DNA from: Nocardia uniformis NBRC 13702
GTDB taxonomy: Bacteria > Actinomycetota > Actinomycetes > Mycobacteriales > Mycobacteriaceae
Assembly (NCBI RefSeq): GCF_001613345.1
Contig: NZ_BDCE01000065.1
Location: forward strand, 53,485 to 117,484
Reading direction: 5' to 3'
Length of the DNA stretch: 64,000 nt
How positions within the stretch are numbered: position 1 is the stretch's first letter; every line of letters begins with the position of its first letter. The notes beneath the pieces were generated by a model that saw only the letters and a list, made by a program, of their open reading frames with translations, did not search any database and was not told the origin of the DNA. A program made the position numbers and the translations under genes. Shown here piece after piece: positions 61,227-64,000 of the stretch.

Positions 61227-62240
61227 GTGCTGGAAATTCACCACTTCAGTTATGGGTGGGTCACACCCGTACTGGCCTACATCATGTCCGTCACCGGTTC
61301 GCTGCTCGGGCTGCGCTGCACCCTGCGCGCCCGCACCGGCGAGGGGCGGCGGGCGTGGCTGGTGGCGGCCGCGGTGGCCATCGGCGGGACCGGCATCTGG
61401 GTCATGCATTTCATTGCGATGCTTGGGTTTTCGGTCCGTGGCGCGTCCATCCGGTACAACGTGCCGGTCACCCTGCTGAGCGCGTTGATCGCCATGGCAG
61501 TCGTATGGGTGGGGCTGTCCATTGTGGCGCAGGAGGATACGGGTCGGTGGCGGTTGCCCACCGGCGGTGCCGTCACCGGGCTCGGGGTGGGCGCCATGCA
61601 CTATTCGGGGATGTACGCCATGAAGTCCGATGCCGTGATGCGGTACGACATGGGCATTGTGACGCTGTCCATGGTTATCGCGGTGGTCGCGGCGACGGCG
61701 GCGCTGTGGTTCACCCTGCATGTCGACGGCATCCTCGCGACCGTCGGAGCGGCGCTCATCATGGGCGTGGCGGTATGTGGAATGCATTACACGGGCATGG
61801 CGGCGATGAGCGCACATCACGCCATGGATCCGAGCACTCCGGCCGGCGCGGGTGCGATGGAACTGCTCGCACCGCTGATGATTACGGTCAGCATGGTCAC
61901 CATGGTGTTGCTCATCCACGTCGGATTGACCGAAGTCGACGAGCGCAGTCGGTCGGAGTCGGTGCCCGAACCGATTCGAACCACCCCCGCCGGCCACACC
62001 GCGGCCGATAGCACCGCTGGCACCAGCGCTGTGGGCAACTATTCGGCCGCGCACCCCGGCCGCGACTCACAGGTGCCGACCGGATGGGCCGCGACGCCCC
62101 AGTACCGCCCTGCGGCCCCACCCCGTCAGCAGGCCGCCCCGCGTGATCGCTCGACTGCCGCGCGAAATCAGACGGCACCGCCCTATATCGACGTCGACCA
62201 ACTCGGCAGGATGCGTCCGGGGTCGGGCACCCTCGGCTAA
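61227..62240 (+). CDS. MHYT-domain integral membrane sensor
   Basis: This 337-aa protein has about seven helices and three MHYT-type motifs: GIWVMHFIAML, GAMHYSGMYAM and VCGMHYTGMAAM. These are thought to bind a metal such as copper and sense gas or redox state. A cytosolic tail of about 95 residues, rich in Pro, Ala and Gln, replaces the GGDEF/EAL output domain often seen. Output must therefore come from a partner, or the protein is a pure sensor or transporter. GTG at 61227 has AATGGAG upstream; the frame to 61158 is longer. Confidence 0.85.
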   Translation: MLEIHHFSYGWVTPVLAYIMSVTGSLLGLRCTLRARTGEGRRAWLVAAAVAIGGTGIWVMHFIAMLGFSVRGASIRYNVPVTLLSALIAMAVVWVGLSIVAQEDTGRWRLPTGGAVTGLGVGAMHYSGMYAMKSDAVMRYDMGIVTLSMVIAVVAATAALWFTLHVDGILATVGAALIMGVAVCGMHYTGMAAMSAHHAMDPSTPAGAGAMELLAPLMITVSMVTMVLLIHVGLTEVDERSRSESVPEPIRTTPAGHTAADSTAGTSAVGNYSAAHPGRDSQVPTGWAATPQYRPAAPPRQQAAPRDRSTAARNQTAPPYIDVDQLGRMRPGSGTLG

Positions 62241-62314
62241 CACCCCTCCGGGTGCTGACAGTCCACACGCGTGGCCGTTCGACAATCCAGCGCATCATCA
62301 GCAAACTGGCGTGA

Positions 62315-63904
62315 GTGCATCACCAGCTGGAATTGATCTTCCTGGTCCTCTTCGCGACGATCCTGGCGCAGCCGCTGGGGAAGCGCACCGGGCAGGCTCC
62401 GGCTGTCCTCATGACGGCCTTCGGCTGCGTGCTGGCGCTCATTCCCGCCGTTCCGGAAATCCATATACCGCCGGACCTGATCCTGCCGCTGGTGTTGCCG
62501 CCACTGCTGTACGCCTCGGCCCGCCGCACCTCCTGGCGCCAGTTCTCGTCCAACTGGGGTGCCATCACCATGCGGGCGGTGGTGCTGGTCATCGTCACCG
62601 CCGGGGCGGTCGCCTGGGTATTCCACGAGATCTATCCGAATGTGCCGATCGCGGCGGCCATCGCGCTCGGCGCACTCGTCGCCCCACCCGATCCGGTCGC
62701 GGTATCGGCGCTGGCCGGAAAGCTCGGACTCCCGCGCCGCCTGGTGGCGGTACTCGAGGGCGAGGGCCTGTTCAACGATGTCACGGCCATCGTCATCTAC
62801 ACGGTGGCTATTCAGGCCGTGGTGACCGGAAAGTTCTCCACCTGGCACACCGCACTGGATTTCGCGACCTCCGCGCTGGTGGCCATCGCCGTGGGACTGC
62901 TACTCGGTTGGGCGGGCAGCAAATTCATGAAGCGGCTCGCGGAAGCGACCTGGCAGGTGTCGCTCGGGCTGTTGCTACCGTTCGCCGCCTACGGCATCGC
63001 CGATGCCCGGGGCGGTTCGGGTGTGCTCGCCGTACTGGTGTGCGCCATGTACCTCACCGACGCGACCACCGATTTCAGCGACAGCAACTACCGGGTGGTC
63101 GGCGACTCCTTCTGGGAGATCACCGAAATGCTGGTCACGGGTTTCGCTTTCGGCCTCATCGGACTGGAACTCAGCACCGTCTTGAGCACCACCGGCCCGA
63201 ACTGGGCGCGCTTCCTCTGGGGCGCGGCCGCGGTGGTGGCGGTGGTGGTCGGCCTCCGGCTGGTGTGGCTGCTCGGCACCACCGCCGTCTTCCGCGGCCT
63301 GTGGCGACGGCGCGACGCCGATGAGCCCTACACCTGGCGCGAAACCGTGGTCACCTGGTGGGCCGGGATGCGCGGGGTGGCGACCGTGGCCTTGGCACTG
63401 GCCATCCCCCTCACGACCGATACCGGCGAACCCTTCCCCGGCCGCACCGAAATCCTGTTCACCGCGTTTGCCGTCGTACTCTTCACCCTGCTGCTGCAGG
63501 GGCCAACCCTCCCGGCCGTGGTGCGCGCGACCGGAGTGCATGCCGACACCGGACTGGAACGCGACCTCGAACGCCAACTCTGGGTGCGGGTGCTGAATGC
63601 CGAAATGGCTTGCCTGAAACAGCTCTCGGCCACCGAGGGTCTACCCGACGAGGTCTACCTGCGGCTGCGCGAAGGCTTCGAACGCCGCCTCGCCCAGGCC
63701 GATCCGGAGGCTGCCGACAATGCGCGGACAAATACCGACCGCACACTGAAGTTCACCAAGAAGATGCGTCAGCTCACCAATGAGGTGGTCGAAGCCGGCC
63801 GCACCGAAGCCCTGGCCGCCCGCCGAGAACCGGGTATTCCGCCGGATGTGGTGGACCGGGTGATGCGGCGTCTCGATCTGCGCGCCAATGCCCGGTTGCC
63901 CTGA
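62315..63904 (+). CDS. CPA1-family Na+/H+ antiporter
   Basis: This 529-aa antiporter has about 12 helices. The ion-binding region is GALVAPPDPVAVSALAGKLGLPRRLVAVLEGEGLFNDVTA, with the conserved ND, followed by an AFGLIGLEL helix and the WAGMRGVATVALALAIP segment with its conserved Arg. A cytosolic C-terminus of about 120 residues is charged and helical. It would exchange Na+ (or K+) for H+ at the plasma membrane. The GTG start is near the membrane domain; MHHQLELIFLVLFATI begins helix 1. Confidence 0.9.
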   Translation: MHHQLELIFLVLFATILAQPLGKRTGQAPAVLMTAFGCVLALIPAVPEIHIPPDLILPLVLPPLLYASARRTSWRQFSSNWGAITMRAVVLVIVTAGAVAWVFHEIYPNVPIAAAIALGALVAPPDPVAVSALAGKLGLPRRLVAVLEGEGLFNDVTAIVIYTVAIQAVVTGKFSTWHTALDFATSALVAIAVGLLLGWAGSKFMKRLAEATWQVSLGLLLPFAAYGIADARGGSGVLAVLVCAMYLTDATTDFSDSNYRVVGDSFWEITEMLVTGFAFGLIGLELSTVLSTTGPNWARFLWGAAAVVAVVVGLRLVWLLGTTAVFRGLWRRRDADEPYTWRETVVTWWAGMRGVATVALALAIPLTTDTGEPFPGRTEILFTAFAVVLFTLLLQGPTLPAVVRATGVHADTGLERDLERQLWVRVLNAEMACLKQLSATEGLPDEVYLRLREGFERRLAQADPEAADNARTNTDRTLKFTKKMRQLTNEVVEAGRTEALAARREPGIPPDVVDRVMRRLDLRANARLP

Positions 63905-63983
63905 TCGCTCCGGCCCAGCACCGCGTGGCGGGCTGTCACTCTCGCCGCATCAGGCAGCATTGTCGCGCCGACCTGGCCGCCTT

Positions 63984-64000
63984 CGTCATTCCGGCGTGTT
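63984..64000. repeat. Dispersed palindromic element, copy 4 (cut by window edge)
   Basis: CGTCATTCCGGCGTGTT matches the outer end of the element at 32300 and 53481; the rest lies outside the window. The stretch 63905-63983 holds no gene. Confidence 0.55.

Overview
The window looks like chromosomal DNA from a mycolic-acid-producing actinomycete, most likely Nocardia or a close Nocardiaceae relative. Four things point that way. Coding DNA is very GC-rich. GTG starts and 4-base ATGA/GTGA gene overlaps are common. Fatty-acid and sterol-type catabolic genes are abundant. About 31.4-60.9 kb has the gene content and nearly the gene order of the Mycobacterium tuberculosis Rv2676c-Rv2703 (hemQ to sigA) neighbourhood, recognised from memory of that genome.

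Layout. (1) 0.05-7.8 kb: a MymA/VirS-type locus. A flavin monooxygenase, two SDRs, an aldehyde dehydrogenase and a FadD13-like ligase form one overlapping operon, divergent from an AraC-family regulator. (2) 8.0-9.5 kb: a lone alpha/beta hydrolase behind a perfect operator-like palindrome, then an MFS pseudogene. (3) 9.5-19.0 kb: a divergent locus holding every step of beta-oxidation for a 2-methyl-branched acyl-CoA: racemase, acyl-CoA dehydrogenase, MaoC hydratase, MFE2-type SDR and SCPx-type thiolase. It also has a hydrolase, a SRPBCC protein, an AraC regulator and an acyl-CoA ligase. (4) 19.0-20.65 kb: a decayed island that starts at a 3' fragment of tRNA-Met. (5) 20.65-25.5 kb: a TetR-controlled operon (enoyl-CoA hydratase, acyl-CoA dehydrogenase, AveC-like membrane protein, solitary MCE protein, truncated ligase). 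(6) 25.7-31.4 kb: a SHOCT/DUF6325/DUF7144 stress-type cluster, a class III alkyl sulfatase with a DUF3159 protein, and pseudogene/IS debris.

(7) 31.4-60.9 kb: the conserved core. Haem genes (chdC, hemY, hemE) of the coproporphyrin route; DUF3000; RNase D; echA15-like; dxs; a three-domain glutaminase-STAS-cNMP protein; a SIMPL protein; an NAD-binding reductase; an unrecognised gene; a TrmA-family RNA methyltransferase; an APC permease; two TrkA proteins (K+ uptake regulation); a SigD-like sigma factor; DUF3159; an OB-fold protein; a hydrolase; DUF3710-dut; DUF3093; DUF4193; cei; suhB; ppgK; and sigA. (8) 61-64 kb: an MHYT membrane protein and a CPA1 Na+/H+ antiporter.

The intergenic DNA carries a dispersed palindromic element, seen at 32.3, 42.55, 53.48 and 63.98 kb, whose ends are expanded into short tandem arrays. 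There are also several long hairpins and a 79-bp tandem duplication that has rebuilt the 3' end of the DUF3093 gene. No CRISPR array, intact insertion sequence, rRNA or complete tRNA was seen. Homology statements come from recognising motifs and family signatures by eye; no database search was run.
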